A DNA stretch of 20,005 bases from an uncultured Ruminococcus sp. (GTDB lineage Bacteria; Bacillota; Clostridia; Oscillospirales; Ruminococcaceae), in NCBI GenBank assembly GCA_947178195.1, contig CAMWXM010000017.1, positions 1 through 20,005 of the forward strand, read 5' to 3'. Under the pieces are notes generated by a model. The model worked only from the letters and a program-made list of their open reading frames with translations, had not been told where the DNA came from and did no database searches. Shown here one piece after another: positions 1-7,110 of this stretch; within the stretch, counting starts at the first letter, position 1; each line of letters starts with the position of its first letter. The position numbers and the translations under genes were made by a program.

Positions 1-23
1 TCATATAATATTATTTTTATATA

Positions 24-52
24 TTGAAAGTTGCCATTTAATATGATATACT
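24..52 (+). promoter_or_regulatory. Sigma-A promoter of the VOC-family pseudogene
   Basis: The -35 box TTGAAA is at 24-29 and the -10 box TATACT at 47-52, separated by 17 bases. TGA directly before the -10 gives an extended -10. Transcription would start near 59, about 50 bases ahead of the ATG at 110. The promoter looks intact although the gene it serves is broken. Confidence 0.6.
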
Positions 53-63
53 TATTTATTAAT

Positions 64-78
64 GGCAGTTTGACTGCC
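64..78. promoter_or_regulatory. Short palindrome at the transcript start, possible operator
   Basis: Perfect arms GGCAGT (64-69) and ACTGCC (73-78) are separated by TTG. The palindrome lies just downstream of the predicted start point near 59, where a repressor could bind or the RNA could form a small hairpin. A second pairing is possible: TGCCATT at 32-38 is complementary to AATGGCA at 61-67. No factor is recognised, and a 6-base arm can arise by chance. Confidence 0.25.
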
Positions 79-109
79 TGACAAATCAAGATTTATGGAG
101 AGATGTACA

Positions 110-472
110 ATGAAATTAAAGAACATTTTGGTAGTTGTTAAAGATATTGAAAAACCGAAACAATTTTATCACGACTTGTTCGGTCTTGATATGGTACTTG
201 ACAATGATGGAAACATGATCTTAACGGAAGGTCTTGTACTTCAGGACTAAAAAATATGGAAGAAGTTTGTGGGGAAAAATATAATTCCGAAAAGTAATTT
301 TTGTGAAATGTACTTTGAAGAACAAGATATATAATCGTTTGTTGAAAAGCTTGAAAAGTTATATCCAACAATTCAATATGTTAATCGGCTTATGACGCAT
401 AGTTGGGGACAAAAAGTGATCCGTTTTTACGATTTAGATGGTAATTTGATTGAGGTAGGAACGCCTATGTAG
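110..472 (+). pseudogene. Glyoxalase/bleomycin-resistance (VOC) family protein, broken by two in-frame stops
   Basis: Starting at ATG 110, after a GGAGAG ribosome binding site at 97-102, one frame runs 120 codons to TAG at 470-472 with no indel. It is interrupted by TAA at 248-250 and TAA at 332-334. The conceptual protein has the VOC pattern: an N-terminal strand and helix (LVVVKDIEK, then FYHDLFGLDM), and a C-terminal strand ending in RFYDLDGNLIEVGTP, whose final Glu is the usual metal ligand position. Total length is normal for a single VOC domain of about 120 residues. Both stops fall where Glu (GAA) would fit, so each is one G-to-T change away from sense. The family includes glyoxalases, dioxygenases and fosfomycin or bleomycin resistance proteins, and nothing here picks out the substrate. 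Expression would give a 46-residue fragment. Genes in the neighbourhood use TAA as a normal stop, so recoding is unlikely. Confidence 0.8.
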
Positions 473-649
473 TGCGGAAAATTTCAGTTTGCCAAACAAA
501 TTCAGTTCTGCCCTAAAGTGAATGCAAATGCGGTGTTGCTTTAAAATCACACTCCATTATTTTTCTATACAATAATAAAACATATCACTCCTAAAGTGCC
601 TATTTTCGAGGGCTTTGAAAATAACATAAAATTATGATTTTGAAATAGG

Positions 650-678
650 TTTACATTCTTGCTAAAATATGATAAAAT
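650..678 (+). promoter_or_regulatory. Sigma-A promoter of the two-component system
   Basis: The -35 box TTTACA is at 650-655 and the -10 box TAAAAT at 673-678, with a 17-base spacer and TGA before the -10 (extended -10). Predicted transcription start is near 685, immediately ahead of the AGAGGTGAT ribosome binding site. This excludes the upstream TTG at 659 as the kinase start because that codon lies within the promoter. The rest of the 473-649 stretch shows no gene, only a solitary GCGGTGTTGCTTTA that resembles one arm of the intergenic hairpin family. Confidence 0.65.
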
Positions 679-697
679 AAATTCAGAGGTGATAAAA

Positions 698-1774
698 CTG
701 AACAAACTGAAAGATAAATTTATCATATTGCTTACCTGTATAATTTTGTCGTCGCATTGCCGTCAGGATTTCACTTTTACTGTTACGGCAGGTCTTTTAG
801 CGGTCATTATTTCCGCACTGTCTCAATGCGTAAAGAATTACAAAATAGCCTATGCAATGCAGTTTTTTTATATTTTTCTTTGCATAATGATACCAGAATT
901 CTGTTTTGTTTTTCCTGTTGTTGCATATGAAATAATACAAAATAAAAACAATTATATAAATTGGATTTTTATTTTTCCACCGATATATTACTGTCTGACA
1001 ATAAGCTTCAGCTTAGGCGTGTTAATTATTTTATTCACAATTATTTCGGTTATTCTCAGTTATCGGAACTTAAATCTCGAAGCTCTTCATGAAAAGCTTA
1101 TTATTCAGCGTGATAGTCTTGAGGAAAACAAGATACTTCTTACCAGCCGCAACGAGTATCTTATAAACAATCTTGATAACGAGATTGATCTTGCTATATT
1201 GACCGAACGCACTCGTATTGCAAGAGAAATCCACGATAATGTAGGGCATATGCTTTCACGTACGCTACTTCAGCTGGGAGCGGTAAAAGTCATAAATACC
1301 GATGAAAAAATAAAGCCTCAGCTTAACGATTTAAGCGATTCTCTCAACACAGCCATGACAAGCATAAGAGAAAGCGTTCATAATCTTCATGATAACGCTG
1401 TTTCTCTTGAGAATACTATTAAAGAACTTATAAAACCGCTTTCTGAAAAATACAGCGTAAGGCTTGATATTGACGTGTCTGAAAATACGCCAAGAGAAAT
1501 AAAATTTTGTTTTATCGGGGTCGTCAAGGAGGCTATTTCCAATATACTCCGCCACAGCAGCGCAGATTCGGTAAATATAATAATCCGTGAGCATCCCGCA
1601 TTCTATCAGACTGTTATTGAGGATAACGGCGGTATAAATGGTAAAATAAATGAAGGAGGAATAGGTATGGAAAGCATGAGAAGCCGTACAAAAAAATTAA
1701 ACGGCATTTTCAAATGCTATGCAGAAAAAGACAGCTTTAAAATTTTTTTATCTATTCCCAAAAAGGAAATATAA
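698..1774 (+). CDS. NarL-type sensor histidine kinase (membrane-bound), probable CTG start
   Basis: Sensor kinase of a two-component system that would autophosphorylate and pass phosphate to the regulator encoded 3 bases downstream. The frame stays open upstream to TTG 659, but that codon lies inside the promoter. The best ribosome binding site, AGAGGTGAT at 685-693, points to CTG at 698, which gives 358 residues beginning NKLKDKFIILL. The first in-frame ATG is about 60 codons further in and would remove membrane helices. From the CTG start, several hydrophobic segments fill residues 7-125. A coiled linker follows, then the HisKA_3 dimerisation helix with the phospho-acceptor His179 in REIHDNVGH. 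The HATPase domain has the N box around Asn282 (KEAISNILRH), a DNGG G1 box at 309-312 and GGIGM at 320-324. There is no large outside domain, so the signal is probably sensed in or at the membrane, as in DesK-like kinases. The stimulus is unknown. Family confidence is high and the start codon is moderately sure. Confidence 0.88.
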   Translation: MNKLKDKFIILLTCIILSSHCRQDFTFTVTAGLLAVIISALSQCVKNYKIAYAMQFFYIFLCIMIPEFCFVFPVVAYEIIQNKNNYINWIFIFPPIYYCLTISFSLGVLIILFTIISVILSYRNLNLEALHEKLIIQRDSLEENKILLTSRNEYLINNLDNEIDLAILTERTRIAREIHDNVGHMLSRTLLQLGAVKVINTDEKIKPQLNDLSDSLNTAMTSIRESVHNLHDNAVSLENTIKELIKPLSEKYSVRLDIDVSENTPREIKFCFIGVVKEAISNILRHSSADSVNIIIREHPAFYQTVIEDNGGINGKINEGGIGMESMRSRTKKLNGIFKCYAEKDSFKIFLSIPKKEI

Positions 1775-1777
1775 AAT

Positions 1778-2398
1778 ATGAATATTGTAATTATAGACGA
1801 TGATAATCTTGTATCGATCTCACTGAAAACCATTCTTGAAGCTGGCGGAGATGTAAAGGTTCTCGATATCGGAAATAGCGGTCAGGAAGCCATAGAACTT
1901 TATGAAAAGCATTTGCCGGATATTTTGCTTATGGATATACGCATGAGCGGAATGACTGGTATAGAAGCCGGAGAGATTATTTTAAATAAGCATCCCGATG
2001 CAAGAATACTCTATCTTACTACCTTTTCTGATGATGAGTATATAGTAAAAGCATTAAAACTCGGTACAAAGGGATATATTTTAAAACAAAATTTTGAATG
2101 TATAGAACCTGCCCTCAGAACTATTATGGAAGGACATACGGTTTTCGGAGACGATATAATCAGTCACATGTCCTTGCTTATGAAGAAAACGCCGACTATA
2201 GATTATCAGAAATACGATATAAATGAAAAGGAAAAAGAAATAATCGAGCTTATTGCACAGGGATTAAGCAATAAGGAAATCGCAGCGGAGCTTTTTTTAA
2301 GCGAAGGTACTGTGAGAAATTATTTAAGTGAAATTTTAGAAAAGCTGAAGCTTCGTGACCGTACTCAGCTTGCGATTTTTTATTATAACAGTAAGTAA
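1778..2398 (+). CDS. NarL/LuxR-type response regulator
   Basis: DNA-binding partner of the upstream kinase, 206 residues, the usual length for the family. The receiver domain (1-120) has the acidic pocket D7-D9, phospho-acceptor Asp53 in LLMDIRMSGM, the Thr81/Thr82 switch position in LYLTTFSDD and Lys103 in YILKQN. The LuxR-type helix-turn-helix (about 145-200) contains EKEIIELIAQGLSNKEIAAEL followed, after LFL, by SEGTVRNYLSEILEKL. A ribosome binding site AAAGGAAA lies across the end of the kinase gene and only 3 bases separate the two reading frames, so they are co-transcribed and probably coupled. Likely targets are its own promoter or the strong promoter at 2492, which serves the small protein and peptidase next door. 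That target is inferred from position only. Confidence 0.92.
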   Translation: MNIVIIDDDNLVSISLKTILEAGGDVKVLDIGNSGQEAIELYEKHLPDILLMDIRMSGMTGIEAGEIILNKHPDARILYLTTFSDDEYIVKALKLGTKGYILKQNFECIEPALRTIMEGHTVFGDDIISHMSLLMKKTPTIDYQKYDINEKEKEIIELIAQGLSNKEIAAELFLSEGTVRNYLSEILEKLKLRDRTQLAIFYYNSK

Positions 2399-2416
2399 TG
2401 TCAATATAACCTATCT

Positions 2417-2439
2417 AAATGAATTTTCTGAATTCATTT
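2417..2439 (+). terminator. Weak terminator-like hairpin after the response regulator
   Basis: AAATGAATT (2417-2425) pairs perfectly with AATTCATTT (2431-2439) around a 5-base loop, followed by a T-rich stretch (CGTAATTTTT). The stem is 9 bp but almost all A-T, so termination may be inefficient and some kinase/regulator transcripts may run into the peptidase unit. Confidence 0.35.
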
Positions 2440-2491
2440 TCGTAATTTTTGCTGAAATTATAAATTTATATTAAATGATACCAATTATTTC

Positions 2492-2520
2492 TTGACATAA
2501 ATCCTGTGCAGTGTTAAAAT
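2492..2520 (+). promoter_or_regulatory. Strong sigma-A promoter for the small protein and M3 peptidase
   Basis: A perfect -35 box TTGACA (2492-2497), a 17-base spacer and TAAAAT (2515-2520) with TG one base before it (extended -10). Transcription would begin near 2527, giving a leader of about 25 bases. This is among the best promoter matches in the window. It separates the peptidase unit from the two-component genes while leaving room upstream for an activator site. Confidence 0.7.
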
Positions 2521-2551
2521 TATCTTAGAATAATAAAAGGTGGTATATCCT

Positions 2552-2704
2552 ATGAACAGTACAAATATTTTAATGGACATTATATCTATGGCTGATAATA
2601 TGACAAAAATATGCTCTGAAATTTCTGAAAGCTTCATTTCCGATACAGATACGGAAGATGATTGCAGCAGCTTTGATGATTTTTCCGAATCGAAAGCGTG
2701 CTAA
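2552..2704 (+). CDS. Small acidic Cys-containing protein (50 residues), unknown function
   Basis: ATG 2552 follows an AAAGGTGG ribosome binding site ending 8 bases before it, and lies just downstream of the strong promoter at 2492-2520, so it is the first gene of that transcript. The 50-residue product has a short amphipathic N-terminal half (MNSTNILMDIISMADNM) and a Ser/Asp/Glu-rich C-terminal half. Cysteines are at 21, 38 and 50, the last being the C-terminal residue. There is no signal peptide, no Gly-Gly leader site and no recognised family. It ends 13 bases before the preferred peptidase start and its stop is embedded in the peptidase ribosome binding region (TAAGGA), so the two are probably translationally coupled. 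It could be a regulatory or leader peptide, a partner of the membrane peptidase, or a peptide precursor. The coding evidence is promoter, ribosome binding site and arrangement, not homology. Confidence 0.5.
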   Translation: MNSTNILMDIISMADNMTKICSEISESFISDTDTEDDCSSFDDFSESKAC

Positions 2705-2717
2705 GGAAATGGGAAAA

Positions 2718-4778
2718 ATGAATAAATTTAAAAAAATCGCTGCGTCTGTATTCGCAGTGATTTGTCTTTTTAATTCTCTTAGCGTATCAGCCGAGCTTTC
2801 AGAGCTTCAGAAAAGCTGTCCTGATTTTAATGAAATCGAAGATATGAGCTTTGACAGCATGGTTTTTGATGAAACTGTAAAAAAAATCACTCGAATCGCT
2901 GAAACTAAAGACCACAAGCGGTCTGCCGAAGTGAAAAGGCATTTGAAAATTCTTATTGAACAGTATATGCATATGCAGACTGTGACTAATATAGAAAGTA
3001 TAAATTATTATTCAGATGTTACTAACAGCGAATTCAGCCAGAATTATCTGGATATTCAGAAGCTTAACAATGATATGTATGACGATTTGTCACAATGTTG
3101 TCTTGATCTGTATAACGCAGGATTTAATGACGAACTCAGCGATGTGAAGGGTTATGACCTTACGGAAATTTTTCTGGTAGACAGAGATGATGATATAAGC
3201 GATGAGGAATATGAAAAAAATCTGGCGGAAAATAATAAATATATTAATGAAATAAACGATATAACGAATGAATATTACAGTTATACCGAAGAAGATTTTA
3301 TTGTTGAATATAAAAATCAGACATGGATTTTAAGCGATATTCTGAATAATTCTTCCATAAGCTATAGCGACTATGAGGCTATTGCAAAGCTTATTCATGA
3401 TAAAAGAAACAATATTCTCGGCGAGATGTATCTGGAGCTTATACACAAACGCAATGAGATTGCAAAGCTTTACGGATATGAAAACTATGCTGAATATGCC
3501 TATGATAAATTTTATATAAAGGATTATTCCATAGAAGATACTGATGAAATTTATACATATATAAAGGAATATTTTTCAGAAATTCAAAAAAATATTTCGG
3601 ACAAAGCATTATTCTCTGCAATGGGTTCAGAACTTTATAATATGGACTTTTCAGGTAATAAAGCATTGAATATTGCCGATTCGTTTTTTAAGCAGCTTGA
3701 CCCTGAAATATATGAAAATTTTGAGCATATGAGATCACGTCATCTTTACGATATAAGCATGTCTCCTTCAAAATCAGGAGATTCGTTTATGACCAGTCTT
3801 TATGATTATGAAGTGCCGTTTTTGTTTATTTCCCCCAATGGCGATTATTATGATCTGCTTAATCTTATCCATGAATTCGGGCATGCAAACGCTGAATATA
3901 TCAATCCTTCTTCGGGAATATATGACGAAAAGGGAACTTCTATTGATACAAGCGAAATGCATTCCCAGGGAATGGAGGTTTTATTCACAAATTATTCTGA
4001 ACAGATTCTGGGAGAAGAAAACGGAAGGGCATTTAATCAGATAATTATTAGTAATCTTATCGATTCTGTTTTACAGGGTTGTCTTTTTGATGAATTTCAG
4101 AAATATGCCTATACGCACCCGGACTGTACTGTTGAAGATTTGAATGCTGAGTATAAAAGCCTGTGTGTTGAATATGGGATAGAATATTCCGACAGCGATC
4201 CATATATATATGACTGGGTGGAGCTGCCGCATAATTATACAAGTCCTATGTATTATATTTCCTATGCGACCTCGGCAGTGCCTGTCCTTGATTTATGGAT
4301 AAAGTCCATGAATGATATGTCCGGCGCAGTTGAGCTGTATAAAAAAATTGCCGACTGTAATATGTATACTCCATATATTGAAACGGCTGAAAAATGTGGA
4401 TTGGCAACTCTTTTTGATAAGGAGGCTCTCAAAGAAATAGCATATCAGACGGAATATTATTTTGAAAATGATACTATAGATAAAAATTATAAACGATCCG
4501 ATACCGATATTTCCCAGGAAAAAACAGACGACAGCAGTATGCCTTTGCCTGAACCTGATGTGGAAAAACCTACTGAGAGTAGCAGGAGAGCGTTTGAAAA
4601 TAATATATCTGTCGCTGAATCAAAAGATAATTACAACAGATGCTATGAGCTGATGAAGATCATTGCGCTCGTCGTTTCTATTACATTGCTTGCAGTTTTT
4701 GTTGTATATCTGATAAGCTTTTTTATAGCGGTAGCAGCGGTAATAAATCACAGCCGACATCGTAAGCGTAAGGATTAA
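2718..4778 (+). CDS. Exported, membrane-anchored M3-family zinc metallopeptidase (oligopeptidase F-like)
   Basis: Zinc peptidase likely acting on peptides outside the cell. I chose ATG 2718, which follows AAGGA 10 bases upstream and gives 686 residues starting with a clean signal peptide: MNKFKK, a hydrophobic core, then cleavage near VSA|EL. The in-frame ATG at 2658 has no ribosome binding site, lies inside the small upstream gene and would add a basic 20-residue extension. The catalytic motif HEFGH is at about 385-389 (His385, Glu386, His389), and the third zinc ligand is probably Glu413 in SEMHSQGMEVLF, the spacing seen in thimet oligopeptidase and PepF. Most M3 enzymes are cytosolic. This one has a signal peptide, a Pro/Glu/Ser/Thr-rich stalk (about 590-640) and a C-terminal helix (about 650-674) followed by a basic tail NHSRHRKRKD, so the catalytic domain should sit on the outer face of the membrane. 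The product is acidic and Tyr-rich. Substrate unknown. Confidence 0.88.
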   Translation: MNKFKKIAASVFAVICLFNSLSVSAELSELQKSCPDFNEIEDMSFDSMVFDETVKKITRIAETKDHKRSAEVKRHLKILIEQYMHMQTVTNIESINYYSDVTNSEFSQNYLDIQKLNNDMYDDLSQCCLDLYNAGFNDELSDVKGYDLTEIFLVDRDDDISDEEYEKNLAENNKYINEINDITNEYYSYTEEDFIVEYKNQTWILSDILNNSSISYSDYEAIAKLIHDKRNNILGEMYLELIHKRNEIAKLYGYENYAEYAYDKFYIKDYSIEDTDEIYTYIKEYFSEIQKNISDKALFSAMGSELYNMDFSGNKALNIADSFFKQLDPEIYENFEHMRSRHLYDISMSPSKSGDSFMTSLYDYEVPFLFISPNGDYYDLLNLIHEFGHANAEYINPSSGIYDEKGTSIDTSEMHSQGMEVLFTNYSEQILGEENGRAFNQIIISNLIDSVLQGCLFDEFQKYAYTHPDCTVEDLNAEYKSLCVEYGIEYSDSDPYIYDWVELPHNYTSPMYYISYATSAVPVLDLWIKSMNDMSGAVELYKKIADCNMYTPYIETAEKCGLATLFDKEALKEIAYQTEYYFENDTIDKNYKRSDTDISQEKTDDSSMPLPEPDVEKPTESSRRAFENNISVAESKDNYNRCYELMKIIALVVSITLLAVFVVYLISFFIAVAAVINHSRHRKRKD

Positions 4779-4791
4779 TGAAACACTGATT

Positions 4792-4826
4792 AAATCCGAT
4801 GTGCAAGATTGCACGGTCAGATTTTT
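4792..4826 (+). terminator. Intrinsic terminator of the M3 peptidase gene
   Basis: Outer pairing of AAATCCG (4792-4798) with CAGATTT (4818-4824, one mismatch) encloses a perfect inner stem GTGCAA (4801-4806) / TTGCAC (4809-4814), and the structure runs into TTTTT at 4822-4826. It lies 14 bases past the stop codon. Confidence 0.6.
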
Positions 4827-4853
4827 CGAAATTTCTATGAATACAAATTCTTA

Positions 4854-4903
4854 AATATGAGCACTGCCGTACAATTTCAAAATTGTGCGGCAGTACTCAT
4901 ATT
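4854..4903. repeat. Long hairpin between convergent genes (family member 1)
   Basis: AATATGAG pairs with CTCATATT, ACTGCCG with CGGCAGT, and ACAATT with AATTGT, around a 4-base loop (4877-4880). The 23-position stem has one mismatch (C4862/A4895) and one G-T pair (T4870/G4887). The inner arm is the CCGCACAATT / AATTGTGCGG core shared with the other intergenic hairpins. It sits between the 3' ends of the peptidase (plus) and ktrA (minus) genes and probably stops transcription from the minus side as well. No clear T-run follows on either side. Confidence 0.7.
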
Positions 4904-4982
4904 ATATGAAAACATACTTTTAAGCAGGGGAGTATACAGACATTTTTGTACAAAATCTGCACACAAATCCTATGGTACTTTT

Positions 4983-5627
4983 TTACTCTTTAAAGCATTT
5001 TTGTATTGCTTTTATTTCACCGATCACAAAAGCAATATCTTCTTTATTCATTACTGTATCCGGGTACGGAACATTTACATTATTATCGTGTTTAATGGCA
5101 ATAATATTTATATTGTATTTTTTTCTGATGTCAAGCTGTGCAAGAGTTTTATCGTGCCATTCCTTTGGGATTTTTACTTCAAAAATTGAGTAATTACTAT
5201 CGAGCTGTATAAAATCCAGAATGCTGTCAGATGCATATTTTGTAGCAATACGAATAGCGCTTTGTTTTTCGGGATATACGACTTCGTCTGCGCCGTTACG
5301 AAGCAGAAATTTCATCTGAACATCATTTGTAGCTCTTGATATTACCTTTTCTACGCCCATTTCTTTAAGAAGGGCAGTTGTTTCAAGAGAAGTCTGGAAA
5401 TTATCGCCGATAGAAACAATACATACATCGTAGTTTCTTACTCCAAGCGATTTCATAAATTCTACGTTTGTACTGTCTCCGATTTGTGCGTCAGTTACAT
5501 ATGGCATGATTTCATTTATACGTGATTCATTTATGTCGATCGCCATGACCTCACAATTCATTTCACTCATTCTCTTGGCAATATGACTACCGAATTTTCC
5601 GACTCCGATAATTAAAACTGATTTCAT
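4983..5627 (-). CDS. ktrA: Potassium uptake regulatory subunit (KtrA/TrkA-like, RCK domains)
   Basis: Cytoplasmic gating ring subunit for the KtrB channel encoded just upstream. At 214 residues it is close to the usual KtrA length of about 220. The N-terminal RCK domain is a Rossmann fold starting VLIIGVGKFG, with the dinucleotide motif GVGKFG at 8-13 and an acidic Asp31 after the second strand (MAIDINESR), which fits NAD(H)/ATP/ADP binding. The C-terminal RCK_C domain (about 135-214) would bind a further ligand such as c-di-AMP. The start follows AAGGAG, which overlaps the ktrB stop, and the genes are 12 bases apart in one operon. Single RCK_N plus RCK_C architecture marks it as KtrA/KtrC rather than the double-length enterobacterial TrkA. 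Confidence 0.9.
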   Translation of the reverse strand: MKSVLIIGVGKFGSHIAKRMSEMNCEVMAIDINESRINEIMPYVTDAQIGDSTNVEFMKSLGVRNYDVCIVSIGDNFQTSLETTALLKEMGVEKVISRATNDVQMKFLLRNGADEVVYPEKQSAIRIATKYASDSILDFIQLDSNYSIFEVKIPKEWHDKTLAQLDIRKKYNINIIAIKHDNNVNVPYPDTVMNKEDIAFVIGEIKAIQKCFKE

Positions 5628-5639
5628 TATAAAATCTCC

Positions 5640-6980
5640 TTATCCTACTGTTATTTTTTCAAGAGGAAGTCTTGAATTTTGGATTTCACCTGACGGCAAA
5701 GCTGCATAAATTAAAGTAAGACCGCCTACTCGTCCCAAAAACATAAGTATCATCAAGATTATTTTGGAAATTATGGAAAGCGTACTTGTAATGCCAAGCG
5801 TAAGACCTGCTGTGCCGATAGCCGAACTAGTTTCAAAAAGGCAGGTCATTAATGGTAAATTTTCAACTCTGCTTATTATAACCGAACCGGTTATAAACAA
5901 TGCCATATATATGAACAGAATTGCTCCTGCATTTTTGACAGCTTCTTCCGAAAGCCTTCTCTTAAAACACTGTACGTCATGTTTTCGGCTGAAAACGGAT
6001 ATGGCAGAAAAAAACAGTACGGCAACAGTTGTTGTTTTCATACCACCGGCGGTTGAACCGGGAGATCCTCCGATAAGCATCAACATGATCATTATAATAT
6101 TTCCTGATTCGCTCATCTGTGCAAGATCGGTTGTATTGAATCCCGCTGTTCGTGTTGTTACCGACTGGAATAAAGAACTTATAATTCTGTTATCGGTAGG
6201 CAAATCCGAATATTCAAGGAAGAAAAAATATATTGCAGGAATTATAATAAGTATTGAAGATGTAATAAGAATGACTTTGCTTTGCATTGAATAATATTTT
6301 ATATGATAGCGGTGACTTATTATGTCATGCCACGTCAGAAAACCAATACCACCTACGATTATAAGAAGCATAACTATTATATTAAGATAGATATTTTCGT
6401 TATATGAGCACAGCGAGGAGAATTGACTGCGTATTCCCATAAGATCAAACCCTGCATTACAAAATGCTGAAACCGAATGGAACAGCGAATACCATAAGCC
6501 TTTCAAAAATTCGAAGTCCTGGCAGAAAACGGGCATAAAAAGTATTGCGCCCATAAGTTCGATTATTACGGAAACTTTCAAGATAAAGCCAGTCAGACGT
6601 ATAATACCTCCGATTTGTGGAGCGGATATGGATTCCTGCATTGTACTTCTCTGCCACAAACCTATTTTTTTCCCGGAAGTACGTATTATTGAAATAGCGA
6701 TCGTGACAACTCCCATACCGCCTATCTGAATAAGAATCAGAATAATCATCTGCCCGAACCATGACCAGTAAGTCGCAGTATCTCTGACAATAAGTCCTGT
6801 AACGCATGTTGCTGATACGGATGTAAACAAAGCGTCGGAAAAGCTTGTTGATTTATGACTGACGGACGAAATAGGAAGCATAAGCAATAACGCACCTGTA
6901 ATAATTATCAGCAAAAAACCTAATACAATAATTTGAAATACCGTATTTTTCTGATTAAAGCGTTTTAACTTTTTTAACAT
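5640..6980 (-). CDS. ktrB: Potassium uptake channel subunit (KtrB/TrkH family)
   Basis: Ion-translocating membrane subunit, 446 residues, the normal KtrB size. It shows the four M1-P-M2 repeats of the Trk/Ktr/HKT superfamily. The four pore loops are visible as SVSATCVTGL, SVSAFCNAGF, SVTTRTAGF and TSSAIGTAGL, each with the conserved filter Gly. The N-terminus is basic and short (MLKKLKRFNQKN), lacking the extra helices of TrkH. ATG 6980 follows GAGG with a 6-base gap. The operon is ktrB-ktrA on the minus strand, ending in the shared region with the M3 peptidase gene. Its promoter is not clear. A weak TTGTGC-16-TAATCT match overlaps the hairpin at 7012-7060, otherwise it depends on read-through from the aminotransferase gene. 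Confidence 0.92.
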   Translation of the reverse strand: MLKKLKRFNQKNTVFQIIVLGFLLIIITGALLLMLPISSVSHKSTSFSDALFTSVSATCVTGLIVRDTATYWSWFGQMIILILIQIGGMGVVTIAISIIRTSGKKIGLWQRSTMQESISAPQIGGIIRLTGFILKVSVIIELMGAILFMPVFCQDFEFLKGLWYSLFHSVSAFCNAGFDLMGIRSQFSSLCSYNENIYLNIIVMLLIIVGGIGFLTWHDIISHRYHIKYYSMQSKVILITSSILIIIPAIYFFFLEYSDLPTDNRIISSLFQSVTTRTAGFNTTDLAQMSESGNIIMIMLMLIGGSPGSTAGGMKTTTVAVLFFSAISVFSRKHDVQCFKRRLSEEAVKNAGAILFIYMALFITGSVIISRVENLPLMTCLFETSSAIGTAGLTLGITSTLSIISKIILMILMFLGRVGGLTLIYAALPSGEIQNSRLPLEKITVG

Positions 6981-7011
6981 AATGCACCTCGTGAATCAAT
7001 AGATTACAATT

Positions 7012-7060
7012 AAGGCAACACCGCACAAAGGCGTAAATAGTGCTTGTGCGGTATTGCCTT
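7012..7060. repeat. Intergenic hairpin (family member 2)
   Basis: AAGGCAACACCGCACAA (7012-7028) pairs with TTGTGCGGTATTGCCTT (7044-7060): 17 bp with a single non-Watson-Crick position, and a 15-base loop. It lies between the 3' end of the aminotransferase gene and the 5' end of ktrB, both on the minus strand, so it is placed to terminate the aminotransferase transcript. The bases after the stem on the minus strand (AATTGTAATC) are only modestly T-rich. Confidence 0.75.
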
Positions 7061-7110
7061 TCAATTCAGATTTTTGCATTGCTGCATGAAAATCAGCATA
7101 TAAGTTTATA

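Noticed and set aside
527..547. Solitary AATGCGGTGTTGCTTTA resembling the right arm of the hairpin family
   Set aside because: No matching left arm lies nearby, so at most it is a decayed half-copy; too short to list as an element.
512..598. Nine-base direct repeat CCTAAAGTG at 512-520 and 590-598
   Set aside because: Short, isolated and in AT-rich spacer DNA; likely chance.
2552..2704. Small acidic protein as an AgrD-like or lanthipeptide precursor
   Set aside because: No AgrB, LanM/LanB, exporter or Gly-Gly leader is present near it; only the Cys content is suggestive.
2658..2717. Upstream ATG 2658 as start of the M3 peptidase
   Set aside because: It has no properly spaced ribosome binding site, lies inside the small upstream gene, and would bury the signal peptide behind a basic extension.
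4809..5193. Plus-strand frames overlapping the ktrA gene and upstream hairpin
   Set aside because: They are antisense to a clear ktrA gene and across a hairpin, with no ribosome binding site or recognisable domain.
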